The translations under genes were made by a program, and so were the position numbers. Under the pieces are notes generated by a model. It was not told the origin of the DNA. It worked only from the letters and a program-made list of their open reading frames with translations, and ran no database searches. 64,000 nucleotides of DNA from Ziziphus jujuba (Eukaryota > Streptophyta > Magnoliopsida > Rosales > Rhamnaceae), in contig NC_083382.1 of NCBI RefSeq assembly GCF_031755915.1, forward strand, positions 33,254,501 through 33,318,500, read 5' to 3'. Shown here one piece after another: positions 1 through 16,045 of this stretch. Within the stretch, counting starts at the first letter, position 1, and each line of letters starts with the position of its first letter.

Positions 1-28
1 CACTCCACTCCACTCCACTCAACTCCAG

Positions 29-495
29 GTGCGCACACATTTGGGAGGGCCCAATGTCTATTTTTCAGGCAGCGGTTATTCAACTTCAACGGAACCGGGG
101 CTCCAGACCCGACCCTTAACACAACTTACTTGGCAGAGCTCCAACAGCTTTGCCCAGAAGGTGGAAATACAAGTGTCCTAGCCAATCTTGATCCTACCAC
201 TCCCAATGTTTTTGACAACAATTACTTCTCCAATCTTCAAGCCCTCAAAGGTCTTCTCCAGAGTGATCAAATCCTGTTTTCCAGCGATGGGGCCGATACC
301 GTTGAATTCGTTAACAAATTCAGGGCAAGTCAAAGAGCTTTCTTTGAGAGCTTTGTGGATTCCATGATCAAGATGGGGAATCTCAGCCCCCTCACCGGTA
401 CAGATGGAGAAATCAGACAGAATTGCAGGAGGATTAATGGGGATTCAACTCCTACTAACACAAACTACTATGGTGGCTTTGTTGCCACAATGTGA
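29..495 (+). CDS. Class III peroxidase, last exon only (5' truncated by window edge)
   Basis: This is the terminal exon of a secretory class III heme peroxidase, which oxidises phenolics with H2O2 in the cell wall or vacuole. The exon begins after the AG at 27-28 and opens with the proximal-heme-ligand motif GAHTFGR. It continues through NNYFSNL, GLLQSDQ and [12 protein letters not shown], and ends GGFVATM. At 467 bp it has exactly the length and phase of the last exon of the next peroxidase, and the two proteins are almost identical here, so they are recent tandem duplicates. The missing first three exons, including the distal histidine, lie left of the window. The first 25 bases are a CACTC pentamer repeat at the end of intron 3. 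A possible AATAAA lies at 514-519. Confidence 0.93.
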
Positions 496-1554
496 AAATA
501 ACCAAAATTATGAAATAAAAGGGTATACGTGGAATGTTACAAGAATATAAACTGATAAATTAATCCAATATTGCAAAAATAAAGTAACGTCTTGTGGAAT
601 GATCAGCTTATTTGTTATGCAATATATCATGTTTGACTCATTCTAAATAATATATATGAAATAGAGTTCACTACAATTATTATGTCTCTCTCAATATGTA
701 TACATATATATATATATATATATTTTTTTTTTTTTTGAGACCCTTAATTTTATTTTTGATGTTAATGCGTGGACCCTGCATTTTAAATTTTTCTAATCCC
801 TCAATTTTAATTTTAATTTCAATGTGAACCAAAAATTAAGAAATTTTGGTGAAAATGATTGTATTTGAGGAAAATTAAATTAATGGAATGCCCAAATATA
901 TAATTAACTTTATAAAAAAACTAAAGTTAATTATAGTGCAGTTCTCGCCAAAAAAAAAAAAAAAGTAGTAAAGTTAATTATGTATTGCCATATTGAAATT
1001 AATCAAAATTAAAATTATATAAAGGTCTCAATTACAAATATTGAAAATGCATGTATAAAGTTTGAAACTTCTCCGAAACATACAAATTTAATTACAAGTA
1101 ACTAATATCTGTACAGACAACAAAACCTAGATTAATAGTTGGTTTTTGATTCCGGAAATCAAAACTGAGTTGGTTTCTAAAAAGATTGTGTTCTACGAAA
1201 CTGGGTTTTATAAATGAATAGTGCTTGTGATTAATAAAAAGGGCCTTTCGTTTGCTCTACTAGATTATCTTCACGAACATGACTCTTACTAGTTACATAG
1301 TATATGTAAAATGATTTTGGCTTTTCAAAAGTATTACATGGGAGCACCTATAAAAGTCCAAATACGATCTCCCTAATAAAGATTAATAATTTTGGACCAC
1401 GCAAGAAAATGAGCTAGAAGTTTAATATTAAACCGCTAGCATTTCCACTTTCCAATTTAACACAGAGCAGTAGTTATGGACTCCTGCCTCAAAATTATAC
1501 TGATATTAATCAGATAATCATATAAATATATATTGGCCATTTTGTTAGACTTTG

Positions 1555-1571
1555 TGTATATATATATATAT

Positions 1572-1621
<50 letters not shown>
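1555..1621. repeat. Compound microsatellite (TA)n-(CA)n-(TA)n-(GA)n
   Basis: Direct reading shows successive dinucleotide runs of TA, CA, TA and GA. It can mimic a short low-complexity reading frame on the minus strand, which is not a gene. Confidence 0.95.
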
Positions 1622-1622
<1 letters not shown>

Positions 1623-2284
1623 TTAACTTCCAAATTTATAGTTGCATTATTCTGCAGTTTATTTGAACTACTTATCATTGGTTTCTTCTTTTAATTCATG
1701 AAAACTAACAATCAATGTTATTCAACATTGTTGAACATCCACATCATGACCTTTCAAGTTTTCTGATAAAAAGAGACACGTACCCAACTTTCAATTCCTA
1801 AATATATAGTTTATTTTATGATATCAAGAAGATAAGATTGATATATAGGTGGAACTTTGAATTTGGTATCAATTAATTTAAGTTTTTTTTTTTTTTTATT
1901 TGGTACACAATCATACAATCAAGTAAAAGTCTACAAACTAGAAACTAGATAAGGGCGTGTAATCAACCGTACGCTATAAAGTCGAATTTATTGCTTAAAT
2001 TCCAAGCAAATTAATTAGCTGACCAACGACAATATCATCATAAATAAATCCTAGCTATATAACAATTATATAGGACTTATCCATTATATACTAGATAGAG
2101 CCTCTCTATATATCCACCGTCCATTTTTTCATTATCATATGAAGGGGGCCTTCCCTGACATGACATGATAGGGAAAACCCCACTTGCCAACAAGTTAATT
2201 ACCTTTTCAAATCAATCTGTTTGAAAATTGAACACCTTGTGGTTGGTGGGCGCAATATTCACCTAACTGAAAACTTTGCCAGTC

Positions 2285-2291
2285 TATAAAT
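2285..2291 (+). promoter_or_regulatory. TATA box of peroxidase 2
   Basis: TATAAAT lies about 105 bp upstream of the start codon at 2394, a normal spacing for a plant gene with a short leader. Assigned by position only. Confidence 0.5.
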
Positions 2292-2390
2292 TAAAGCTCA
2301 TGATGATTAACTCCTCATAATCCCTTACACATTCTTACCAGCTCGATTCCAAGCCTCTGAATAATTATTGAGCTGATAAATGTAAAGTAA

Positions 2391-4453
<2,063 letters not shown>

Positions 4454-4873
4454 AATTGATTGGGTTTTATAAGGAATATTACAAGAATAAACTCCGGCCA
4501 TGATCATAATGTGAATAAGATGACATCCATCATGTGTAGACCAACTCAAATATTATAATAATATGTTTGACACAAGCTAAATATAATATTATATATTGTC
4601 TGTGTCCGTACGTACTACTGTTTAACTTAAAAATAAAAACCTGGTTTTATAATTGAGACTTGCAAAAATATATTACCTACGACTTAATACATTTAGGATT
4701 TTTATTATCTAATGTGCTACGTAATACAGTATTTCTATGATATATAATGCTAATTTTGCAGAATATTAAACAAGGGTAAAAGAGAAGATATCAGGAATTT
4801 TGAGCTTTTCTTTACTCATGATTTCGGTGACCCACCCATAATTTGATGATTGATGAGCTACATAGCCTACAAC

Positions 4874-4917
4874 ATTATAATTGCATATATATATATTTTT
4901 ATATATGCAATTATAAT
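4874..4917. repeat. Perfect inverted repeat (18-bp arms, 8-base loop)
   Basis: Bases 4874-4891 are the exact reverse complement of 4900-4917, separated by 8 bases. It is AT-rich apart from a TTGCA core. It lies about 420 bp downstream of the peroxidase 2 stop, so it could be part of a 3' transcript hairpin or the remnant of a small foldback element. Confidence 0.9.
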
Positions 4918-6674
4918 TGAGGAAATTAGAGATATTATAATACAACCGCTAAAATGATTAATTTGGAAATTACTTAATAATTTTGTATCTGCTAAATCTA
5001 TTTTTGAATTGGAATTTGTGATGCTAGATAAATTACATTTGCCTATTCAAGCTTATTGATTAATTAATAACTTTAGCACTAAGTCACCAACAAAAAAAGA
5101 AACTCATATACTTCTCTATTTAACAAAAAAAAAAAAAAAGTTTTTAAATGCTTTTAAAATTATAGAGTAAAAGCCTTTTTTTTTTTCATTTTTTTTGGGT
5201 CAAAAATTAAAAGAGCTCTATGTTAACGTAATAGTGAAAGTCATATAAATTCTTTTTTTTTTCTTTTTTTTTCTTTTTTGGCCTCCAAAAGTCATGTATG
5301 TCCTGTAAAAATATCTAGCTAGCAAGGCACGCCAACTTTTTCCAATATTCTGCGGTGACTTGGTAGAAATTAAAAAACAATGTCGAGTACTTTTTCTAAA
5401 TGTGTAATACAGAAATAGGAATCAGAGTCATCACCCCGTGAGTCCTTGTCACACGGTTGACTATTCAAACAAAGAATCCAGTGGATGATTTTTTCCTTGA
5501 CATTTTACCTTCATCGAGAAGGTTTACAAATTCTTTTATAACATGTTAGGTAAGGCTTTTTAATTTATAGACCCAAGTAACATGCATTTAGACATGTCAA
5601 TGCCGACCCAAAATATTTTCTGTCAGTTTAAATATCAAACATCCTGACATGTCCCACATAATCCCTCCATTCATGCAATTCACGTAATTGAATTCAATGC
5701 AAACTATGAATTATGATGTCTTTCACCAACCAAAAAAAAAAAAAAAATTTATGAATTGCCTCCGTAGCCTTGCCTTATTGGTACTGCTACTTTTTCTTTT
5801 TCTTTTTCTCTGTCTTCTTTTTTAATTTTATTAAATTATTATTTATTTTATGAGATTAATATTGGACCTACACTGTACAGGGAAAATAGCCAACGTGACT
5901 TTCTGAGGCTGGCAGCCAATGATGCTCAAATCTGCCTTATCTCAATGTAGATAAGGTGGTGGAAAGTTCAAACTAAGTTTTCAAGGCCCATTGAAAATTA
6001 GAACATATATATCCAAGTGGCACAACTTCATTTGCAGCAGAATATGTAGATTGTACTATTTTTGCTAAACTTACTCGCAGCCTCTCCTTTCCGCCCATCC
6101 TTTCTGCCTTAGACTTAGAGATCCTAAAATCCCAACCCTTCAGCAGGAAGCATCTAAATGGAATACATGTACATTACCATGTGGTACCACATTTTATTTT
6201 TTATTTAAAATGTGACTTATTTAATACTAAAATTTTGAATGGAAAAGTGAGAATGCGGTCCAACATATTATTAATTAATTAGTTAGTTAACTAAATCCTC
6301 TCCTCTCCTCTACCCTTTCAAAAAAAAAAAAAAAAAAAGGAAAAACTTATTATTAACTAGATTATTATTAACTAGATGAAAAATGAATACCAGTACTTCG
6401 TGTGTGTGTGTGTGTGTATATAGAAAATCGTTTTACCTTGGGTAGGTTGTGCAATTAATACATAATAATAAATTCGATCATTATTACAACCAAAAAAAAA
6501 AAAAAAAAAAAAAAGGAAAGAGAAAAAAAAAAAACAAATTCGATCGTACATTTGGGAAATGAAATCATGCTTTTGCATTCAACGTTTACTCGGAAAGGCT
6601 GGTATCCACTTTTAGACTTTATTTAAAGGTTAATTTGAAGACGAATTGAACAACTTTTAATTTGCCCTGGTTTA

Positions 6675-6762
6675 TACAAATTAATTAGTAAACCATGCTG
6701 TCGCTATATATATAAATGTACAAATTAATTAGTAAACCATGCTGTCTCTATATATATATAAA
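6675..6762. repeat. 44-bp direct tandem duplication in peroxidase 3 promoter
   Basis: The block starting TACAAATTAATTAG at 6675 recurs at 6719, and both copies end in a CTATATATATA stretch. The second copy supplies the TATA-like run (about 6748-6762) some 75 bp upstream of the ATG, so the duplication has doubled the core-promoter TATA region. Confidence 0.9.
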
Positions 6763-6776
6763 AGCTCGTAGTATAA

Positions 6777-8609
<1,833 letters not shown>

Positions 8610-9416
8610 TATATTAAACGAGAGTAGGTGCTATAGATGGCCAAGTATGCCTATAATCATCTTGATCTTTGTCATCATGATGATTTGTAGTTTGCATGTT
8701 TGAGAGTTTTATGTTGATGAAACTTTAAATAAAATGTAGTGTTTTATGTGAGAATCATGTTAAAAAAATGCAGAATCTATGTAGATTCTGCAGTTTAATC
8801 GATGGTAATATATATATATATATATATATATTTCAGCATCCTACTTATGAAGTAATATGTAATTCAGACCATATTTATGCGTAATGAATAATATACCCTA
8901 GCCAGTATCATAAATCTCTTCATGCTAGCCATTCCTTTTGAATAATAATAACAAGCAAACAAAACCAACAAAAAAAAAAAAAAAGGGGGAATAAATAACC
9001 ACAAACAAACAAACACATATGAAAGGAAGAAATGACATTTTCAACGCTTGGATTATCTACAAAGACCAAGGGGATGATCATCTGGATTTAGCTCATATCA
9101 GAATGATTACTAAACATATCATATCATTTTCATTCTTTGAATGACAACTTCAATTTTGACTTTACAGTATACAAGCCAATTACATTTTATAAACAATTTC
9201 AGTTCATTACAGCTCATTGCCACCCTTGACCAAACTACACCTTATTTCTTCTCCTTCCCTTCTATTAAAAGAAAATGCTTTGTGGATTTTCTTCGTCAGA
9301 TTACCTTCCACTAAAAGAATACTAATTAACTGTTCTTATCAAAAAAATTTACTTTTAACAAGGCCTAAAATGTGTTTCTCATTTTTTTCTTTCACTTGCA
9401 ACTATAGTCCCTGTTC
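8610..9416. other. Intergenic, convergent 3' flanks
   Basis: This separates the 3' ends of peroxidase 3 (plus) and the TBL gene (minus). It holds a 24-bp palindrome, a (TA)n run at about 8808-8831 and AT-rich sequence. No gene is supported. Confidence 0.7.
8769..8792. repeat. 24-bp palindrome downstream of peroxidase 3
   Basis: Arms 8769-8779 and 8782-8792 (TGCAGAATCTA and its reverse complement) are perfect and separated by only two bases. It sits 160 bp after the stop codon, just beyond the likely polyadenylation region. Confidence 0.92.
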
Positions 9417-11908
9417 TTAACGCTGCTGCTTTTGTTGCAGTACGAGGAGCTGAGCATATAAAAGCTCATTCCATGTATCAGGAACACCGGGGAGGCACCA
9501 ATGACTGCAATCCTGGTGCCTCATTTGCAATTTTTTCTCCTCCTCAGTTAAATTCTTCTTTCTGTAAAAGGAAGGATGAGCATCCTTTCTAAATTCAGTC
9601 ATTCTTGTAATGTTTAGATAGAACACGGGCGTCTTCATCCCCTTGATTATAGATTCCAAAATTCTCATTTTCGCTGGATATTTACCCAAATATGCCTTGT
9701 TCATAATTGGCTCTATCTCTCCATCGCATTGTCCACCAGAATTCCATCTTCCAGCTCTGTGAAAGGGCAAAAAGATCATTAAAACACTTCTACTTTTAAC
9801 TATTGGAATCTAAAACTTTTGTTTATCTTTCTTTTATTTTACCTAAAGTGGGAAGAAGAATATCCCCTGAAGAAAACAAGGGTTTTCCTAGGATCTATAT
9901 TAGCATCCACCCATCTTGCCCAAGTAGTCAAAGCTTTCCTGAATGCCACTTTGACATTCAGCTCACCATAGACATGGTTACCTTCTTGATAGTAACCTTT
10001 CCTGCAAGTTATTTATTAGTAGATTATGGTTTCCGTTTATCCATTATCCATTGAAATGCATGATACAAAGTGAAAGGGAGTTTGCGACTCACCCCTTGGC
10101 AGTTTTTTCATGAGTCCACCAGTGCCCTGTGTTGAAGACCAGAATATCTGCGCTTATGTATTTATCCAAGGATCTCTCAGTAACATCAAGGCGAAGAGTT
10201 TCCTTTTTTGATCCACCCATGTTAGGGATTTCCCATTCTTGAACTAGAAATGGTGATCGGAAGAACTCAACAGAACAATTGTAATCCTATGAATCCATTC
10301 CGCAATAGATAACAGGATATAAACATATAAATGTGTTAGAAGAGAAATTTAAAGGGACAAGCTTAACACTAATCTATTTGGCTGTGAGGATAACACAGAA
10401 GAAAATCTTTAACTCGGGCTAAACAACATAAGATTAAGAATTGTAATGTGGGTTCAGTGGCATGAAGCTTTTGCTTTCTAAGATCCTAACTGATATTGAA
10501 AAGAATAATATCACTAATTATATAGCATAAACCAAAGCGAATGGATATGGAACAACCTACTTTGAATATAAAAGAGTAAGAATCCTCTGTTCGAAATTCA
10601 CGCCTTCCAGAGGCTTCAAAAACTCTGCTTGAATCTTCCACCGAATTTCTTAGAACACAAACCAGAGATTCCCACATGTTCCTGTTGAGAGAATCGCCAA
10701 CAAAAACTAGGCGTTTTCCTCTCAACAATTCCAACATGTCCAGACCATTCAACCTGCAGAGAACAAGTTCATCTAAAATCTGTCTTTCTAAAAGAGAACT
10801 CATAATCCCAAATCAGAAAAATGAAGTTCAAAAAGTAGCATAATTCACATATAAACAGAACATTATTATTCAACTTCCATGGTTATCATATATCAGCAAA
10901 TGATGAATACTCAAAACAAAAAATGATGCACTTCTGGAAAATGCAGCATGAATAACATACGTATAAAACATAAAAAACCAGGCATAAAAATTTGTTGCAA
11001 AATTACCTTGGGATGTTGCACCCTTTGGGTTGCCATCTATACTTCTCATACCCATTGTCAGGCCTATTGTTGAGAAAACAATTGAAAGACTGATCAATGT
11101 GAGGACAAGACCCCGGAGGGTATAGTGGGTAATTAGCATCATCTCTCACCCACATTCCATCAAATATGTCACAAGCATTCATCAATTCAGGTTCTCTCTG
11201 CTTTCCCTGCTTTTCACCCAAAGACACACTGTTCTTTCTGAAACCATCTTGTTCATTATTTTCCAATCCTAAAATATTCTTTCCAGAGTGAGTGTCTTTC
11301 AAAGATGATTTAGAGCTCCTATTCCAATTTTCTGTCTGATTGGACTCTTGGGACAATGAAAGAATTGGGACATGAACAGAAGGAGAAGAAGCAGATAGAG
11401 TATTATTACCCTTGAGGTTTCCATTTCCCTGTGAAAACCGAGGAACATCAGGAAAAGAAGATAGAGAACCGTTGGAACTCCCATTTCTATCCGCGCCAGA
11501 CAAAGATTCACTGCTACCATCAATGCCTTCTATTTTCCCGGGAAATGGGTTTTTCCGGGAAAGCTGGAAAGTTGTGTTAAATGCATCATGGGTCCGGAGG
11601 ATACCTTGGTGGGAAGAGTTGGGCAGAAGGTGGGAAAAAATGGAGGAGAAATGGGACCTGTAAGAGGAAGAAGGGGAAGAATGAAAGATTTTCTTGAAGG
11701 GAGGAGAAGAGTACCAAGGAGGGTAAAAGACTAAGAAGATTGTAAAAGCAAGGAAAGCAAACATAAAACCATAAGCGAAGGCGGTTGTCTTCTTCTTGCT
11801 AGAGGTGAAGAAGAAGAAGAAAAAGGAGAAAGAGGTGGTCTTGAGCTCTGCTTTGGTGAATGATGATGCTGAAGACGGTTGGGTTGGGGTGGTTGGTGAA
11901 TCCACCAT
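9417..11908 (-). CDS. TRICHOME BIREFRINGENCE-LIKE (TBR/TBL) wall polysaccharide O-acetyltransferase
   Basis: Golgi type II membrane protein of the PMR5/DUF231 family, whose members O-acetylate wall polysaccharides. Exons in transcript order: 11908-11007, 10753-10561, 10286-10093, 10001-9843 and 9756-9417 (595 residues). A short basic N-terminus leads into the membrane segment after [11 protein letters not shown], followed by a long Ser/Asn-rich linker with many N-glycosylation sites. The PMR5N motif is [12 protein letters not shown]...YPPGSCP. The esterase GDS motif is at residues 320-322 and the DxxH motif (DCSH) at 565-568, so the catalytic residues look intact. The frame stays open upstream to another ATG at 12064, which would add 52 residues with a second hydrophobic stretch. 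I prefer 11908 because TBR-type proteins have one membrane anchor after a short tail. Confidence 0.93.
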
Positions 11909-12691
11909 TGCAGTCTGCGAATGAGAGCTCGGAAAAACCCTAAGCAAGAACCAGACAATGATGGTTAAGAAGAAGCATCCCGGAGCGGAAAACAGGGGAG
12001 GGAGGGAGAGAGCCGAAGAGATTGAAAGCCCCCTTTTGATTTGGTTTAATATCAAGAATGCCACTGTTCTGGTAGGCAGTTGGTAACTAACCAGGTTTTA
12101 AAATCATCACCGGTTCATCACCCCCACCCCAAAAAAAACTAATTTCGTGTATTTGGGTTTTTGTTAGGTTCAAGTTCGAAAGAGACGAAACAGATTTTCT
12201 TATCGCCTGACATGGAGAGAGAAAGAGAAACCATCGGAGGGCAAATCGGTAATAGTGCTTGTTGGATCAATGCCGAATCCATATCTACCTACCTGTCTCT
12301 AACTCGCACGTACAATAATTAGTAACTCTGCCTTCCAACCCGTCCGTACAGTTATCCGTACAATGACAGTTTGTCGGAATTTTTTTTTTTTTTTTATTCA
12401 TGCTGTTGGAAAATCATCCCAAATAAAAATTAAAAAATAAAAAAATAAAAAAACCAAGGTTCCAATTATCTGTAAATATTATAATCACCCCAAAAACCAG
12501 CGTCTGGCTCGAAATGAAATTTCTTCTTTAGTGGGTACATTCATTGTTTTGGTAAGCATGCAAAAACACAGAAATGACAGGCAAAGAACACAAATCCATG
12601 AGTTTGAAGGTGAACTGGAGAGATCAACTTCAAACTTTCCTTGGTGGGTGTGATGATATATGGACTATGGAGAGCCAAAAACTGGGACCCT
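11909..12691. other. TBL promoter/leader and 3' flank of FTHFS
   Basis: This lies between two minus-strand genes. 11909-12064 is open in the TBL frame and may be leader or extra N-terminus. The rest contains poly-A/T tracts and the 3' UTR of the folate enzyme. No separate gene is seen. Confidence 0.65.
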
Positions 12692-15600
12692 TCAAGAAAG
12701 ACCGATAACCTTTCCCGTGGCGGTGTCAACATCGATATCATAGAAGCATGGCCTTGTGGGAAGACCAGGCATTGTACTCATTGTTCCCACCAGAGGATAA
12801 ATGAATCCAGCTCCAATACTACCCCTCACATCCCTTATTGGTAACACAAATCCAGTTGGAGCTCCTTTCTCTGAAGCATTGTGTGAAAACGAGTACTGTG
12901 TCTTTGCCATGCAGATAGGTAGACCTGAAAACCCTTGCTGGCTGTACATCTCGATCTGTTTCTCCGCCTATTTAACACCAAAAGATAAGTTTTTAAGTCA
13001 GTTTAAAATTACACAAAACCATATACCATTTTGCTTATGGTACAAGAAAGAAACTTTAGGTACTCTGGCTGTCTATAATAACATGTCAAGCAGCTTCATT
13101 AACATTAGATTTTGTCATCCATAAGAGGATCTTCTACAATCAGTCAACTTGACCTGAACATGAACAGTGGTAAAGGAGCTTACCTGCTCTGAGTATTCAA
13201 CACCGCTGGCCCCATATGATCTGGCAATCGCCTCTATTTTCTCTTTGATACTAATGTCCAAAGGATATAAAAACTTCAATGGCTGAGTAACATTCTCACA
13301 GGCTCGTTGAACAGCAATTCCAAGATCAACCTGAAGATCATGATAAGCTTCATCAATTACAACAGATGTCATAGACAACAGAAAGGGGTTACTCCATTAG
13401 GCTCGGCTTCAAAAGATGCCATAGGCATATGCCTGATTCATTTGGCATCTAACTGCCTATTGCTTCCCTAGGTGATCTATAATGGCTTAAAGCACATCCC
13501 TTTTCTATGATGTACAATTTGTCAGCAATTAACTTAGATTGAAAATAAGGGCAGATGAAGTAGATCAAAATAATCATTCTATGGACAAACTACTCTATGT
13601 GAACTATGAGACAATAGAAGGTTTGTAAAAATCCATAAACTGTCTATTATGTTTCATACATTTCTTATCATTGTGCTTGTGTGAGAATATAAGAATTACT
13701 ATTTCTTTATTTCGCTAAACGAGATCTAATTAGTTAAGGGGATGAAGTGACTCACCGCTCCTTTTCCACCATGGGCATGATGAGTACAAATAACAGCATC
13801 ATATGCACCAGCTGCCAAAGCTGCATTTCTAACTGCATTTAGTTCTGCTTCACTATCTGTTGCGAACTTGTTCACAGCAACAACAACATTCACACCATAA
13901 GCTTTTGTGTTCGTAATATGCCTGGCCAAATTCACACAACCTGCTTCAACTAGAGATACATTCTCAGTTAAGTAGGCATGATCTAGAGGCTTCCCAGCAA
14001 CAACTTCTGGTCCTCCACCATGCATTTTCAAAGCTCTTATTGTTGCAACAATAACAGCACACTGAGGTGTTAAACCACTATATCGGCACTTTATATTCAT
14101 GAATTTCTCAGCCCCAATATCAGCACCAAATCCTGCTTCTGTGACCACAAACCCACCCTGTCCTACCAGTTTGAGTGCAATCTTATCTGCCACAATAGAG
14201 GAATTTCCATGAGCAATATTTGCAAAAGGGCCAGCATGAACAAGAACTGGAGTTCCCTCAAGAGTCTGCATCAAAGTAGGGTTAATAGCATCCTTCATTA
14301 GAACTGTTAAAGCACCTCCAACGCCAAGATCATCAGCAGTTACAGGATCACCAGCCTTGCTGTTCCCAACCACCATTTTTCCAAGCCTCTCCCTCATATC
14401 AGCTAGAGATGTTGTAAGGGCCAAAACCGCCATTATTTCACTGGCAACAGAAATATCAAATCCTGTTTCTCTCACCATTCCTTTCTCTTCAGGGCCCTGG
14501 CCAATGGTTATCTTCCTCAAGAATCGGTCATTTACATCCATCACTCTTCTCCATGTAATAGAAACTGGATTGATATCAAGCCTAGCAAACTTTTTAACTT
14601 CTTGTGGTGTGAGATCCTCTGGCCTGGTCTTAGAGATACCAAGTTTCTTCAAACGTCTAAACATGATGTCACTAAAGGACCGTTTCCCTTCCTTATTTGG
14701 AGGGCATAACCGGTTTAAGAGAGCCTTATCTGATTGGGTTGACTCATGGAAAATCCTAGTGTCAATCGCAGCAGCAAGAAGATTGTTTGCAGCCGTTATG
14801 GCATGAATATCTCCGGTTAGGTGAAGATTGAATTCATCCATTGGGATCACCTGACTGTAACCACCTCCTGCTGCACCTCCTTTGATTCCAAAAGTCGGTC
14901 CTTGTGATGGTTGACGAAGGCAGGTAACAACCTAATATAGTAAGACAAATTGATTAGTGGTTAGGAACCATTTAACAATGATATAAACTAATTGGCAAAT
15001 CGTCATGGCTGAAAGTTTTGTATAGAAGCCACATAGAGCATAAACAATGTAGCAAAGGAAAGATGAAAATCCATTACCTATCGGTAACACCATTTTCATG
15101 TATTAACTCTGATATGAAAGTTGGATTTACACTAGTAATGGGAGTACTCCTAATGCAGAACAGAAAATAGGATTTACATCCACAAAGAGCTAAAATCCAC
15201 CTAAAATTTTGAAATACGAATTATCCAAGTGACTAGTCCCCTCTTTGCATCCAACTTAAACCAGATTCATATATACATAAGTTCAGCAGCTTATATTGTC
15301 CTCTCGGAATCGTCATGGTATATTTACAAGACGTATATTTACAAGACCGCATTCTTTGAAACTGATTTTCACCTTTTCCTTAAATCTTCACTAAGAAACA
15401 ATAAGCGTCATGCAATTGGGACTTTTGTAGGAAGTCGCCGTATATATGATAACGGGAAAACAGATTTTAAAAGAAATCACCTTTTTATCAAGAAAAGCAC
15501 CCAAAGCTTGACAGAGTCCAACAGTAGTAGTAGATTTGCCTTCTCCAAGAGGAGTTGGAGTAATCCCTCCAACCACAACATAATACCCATCTCTGGATCC

Positions 15601-16045
15601 TTCAAGCTCATCAAGCACAGATAACAAAACCTGAATATCCACATCCCAGATAATTCATTCTCAATACTACCAGAAAAAAAATAAAAAAACAGAATCAAAA
15701 TCAAAACTCCAAACAATTGCCCAAAACATTGAAGAACAAAAAGGCCGACAACATAGAATTGTTACAGACCATATAGAGTTAAAATAAATTCAAAATAAAA
15801 AAATAAGTACCCAACAAAAAAAAAATTTAAAATTAAAACTTTCACTGCAAACAAGACGAAACATGATTGACGAAAGGAATAACCTTGGCCTTATATTTGC
15901 CATAAAGATCATAGTGGTTGGGAGAGAGGTTGAGTTCCTTGGCAATCTCAGAGATGTGGAAAGGCTCAACCGAGTTGGCGATGTCTATGTCTGCTGGTAC
16001 TGGAGAAACCACCTCCAACTTTCTCAAAGTCTTCGAAGAACTCAT
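12692..16045 (-). CDS. THFS: Formate-tetrahydrofolate ligase (10-formyl-THF synthetase)
   Basis: Monofunctional enzyme of one-carbon metabolism: formate + ATP + THF gives 10-formyl-THF. Exons in order: 16045-15884, 15630-15481, 14931-13756, 13330-13184 and 12967-12692, giving 636 residues, the usual plant length. The ATP-binding P-loop [10 protein letters not shown] lies at about residues 79-88, followed by [18 protein letters not shown] and [25 protein letters not shown] and the C-terminal [12 protein letters not shown] and [13 protein letters not shown] are hallmark signatures. No targeting peptide is evident ([12 protein letters not shown]), which fits a cytosolic enzyme. Long open frames on the opposite strand of exon 3 are coding shadows. 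Confidence 0.97.

Noticed and set aside
1457..1678. Minus-strand open frame across the microsatellite
   Set aside because: Composed of dinucleotide-repeat residues (alternating Leu/Ser and Ile/Tyr); no motif or start context.
11412..11958. Plus- and minus-strand frames overlapping TBL exon 1
   Set aside because: Alternative frames of the Ser/Asn-rich linker; no independent support.
14357..14806. 149-codon plus-strand frame opposite FTHFS exon 3
   Set aside because: Antisense shadow of a strongly conserved coding exon.
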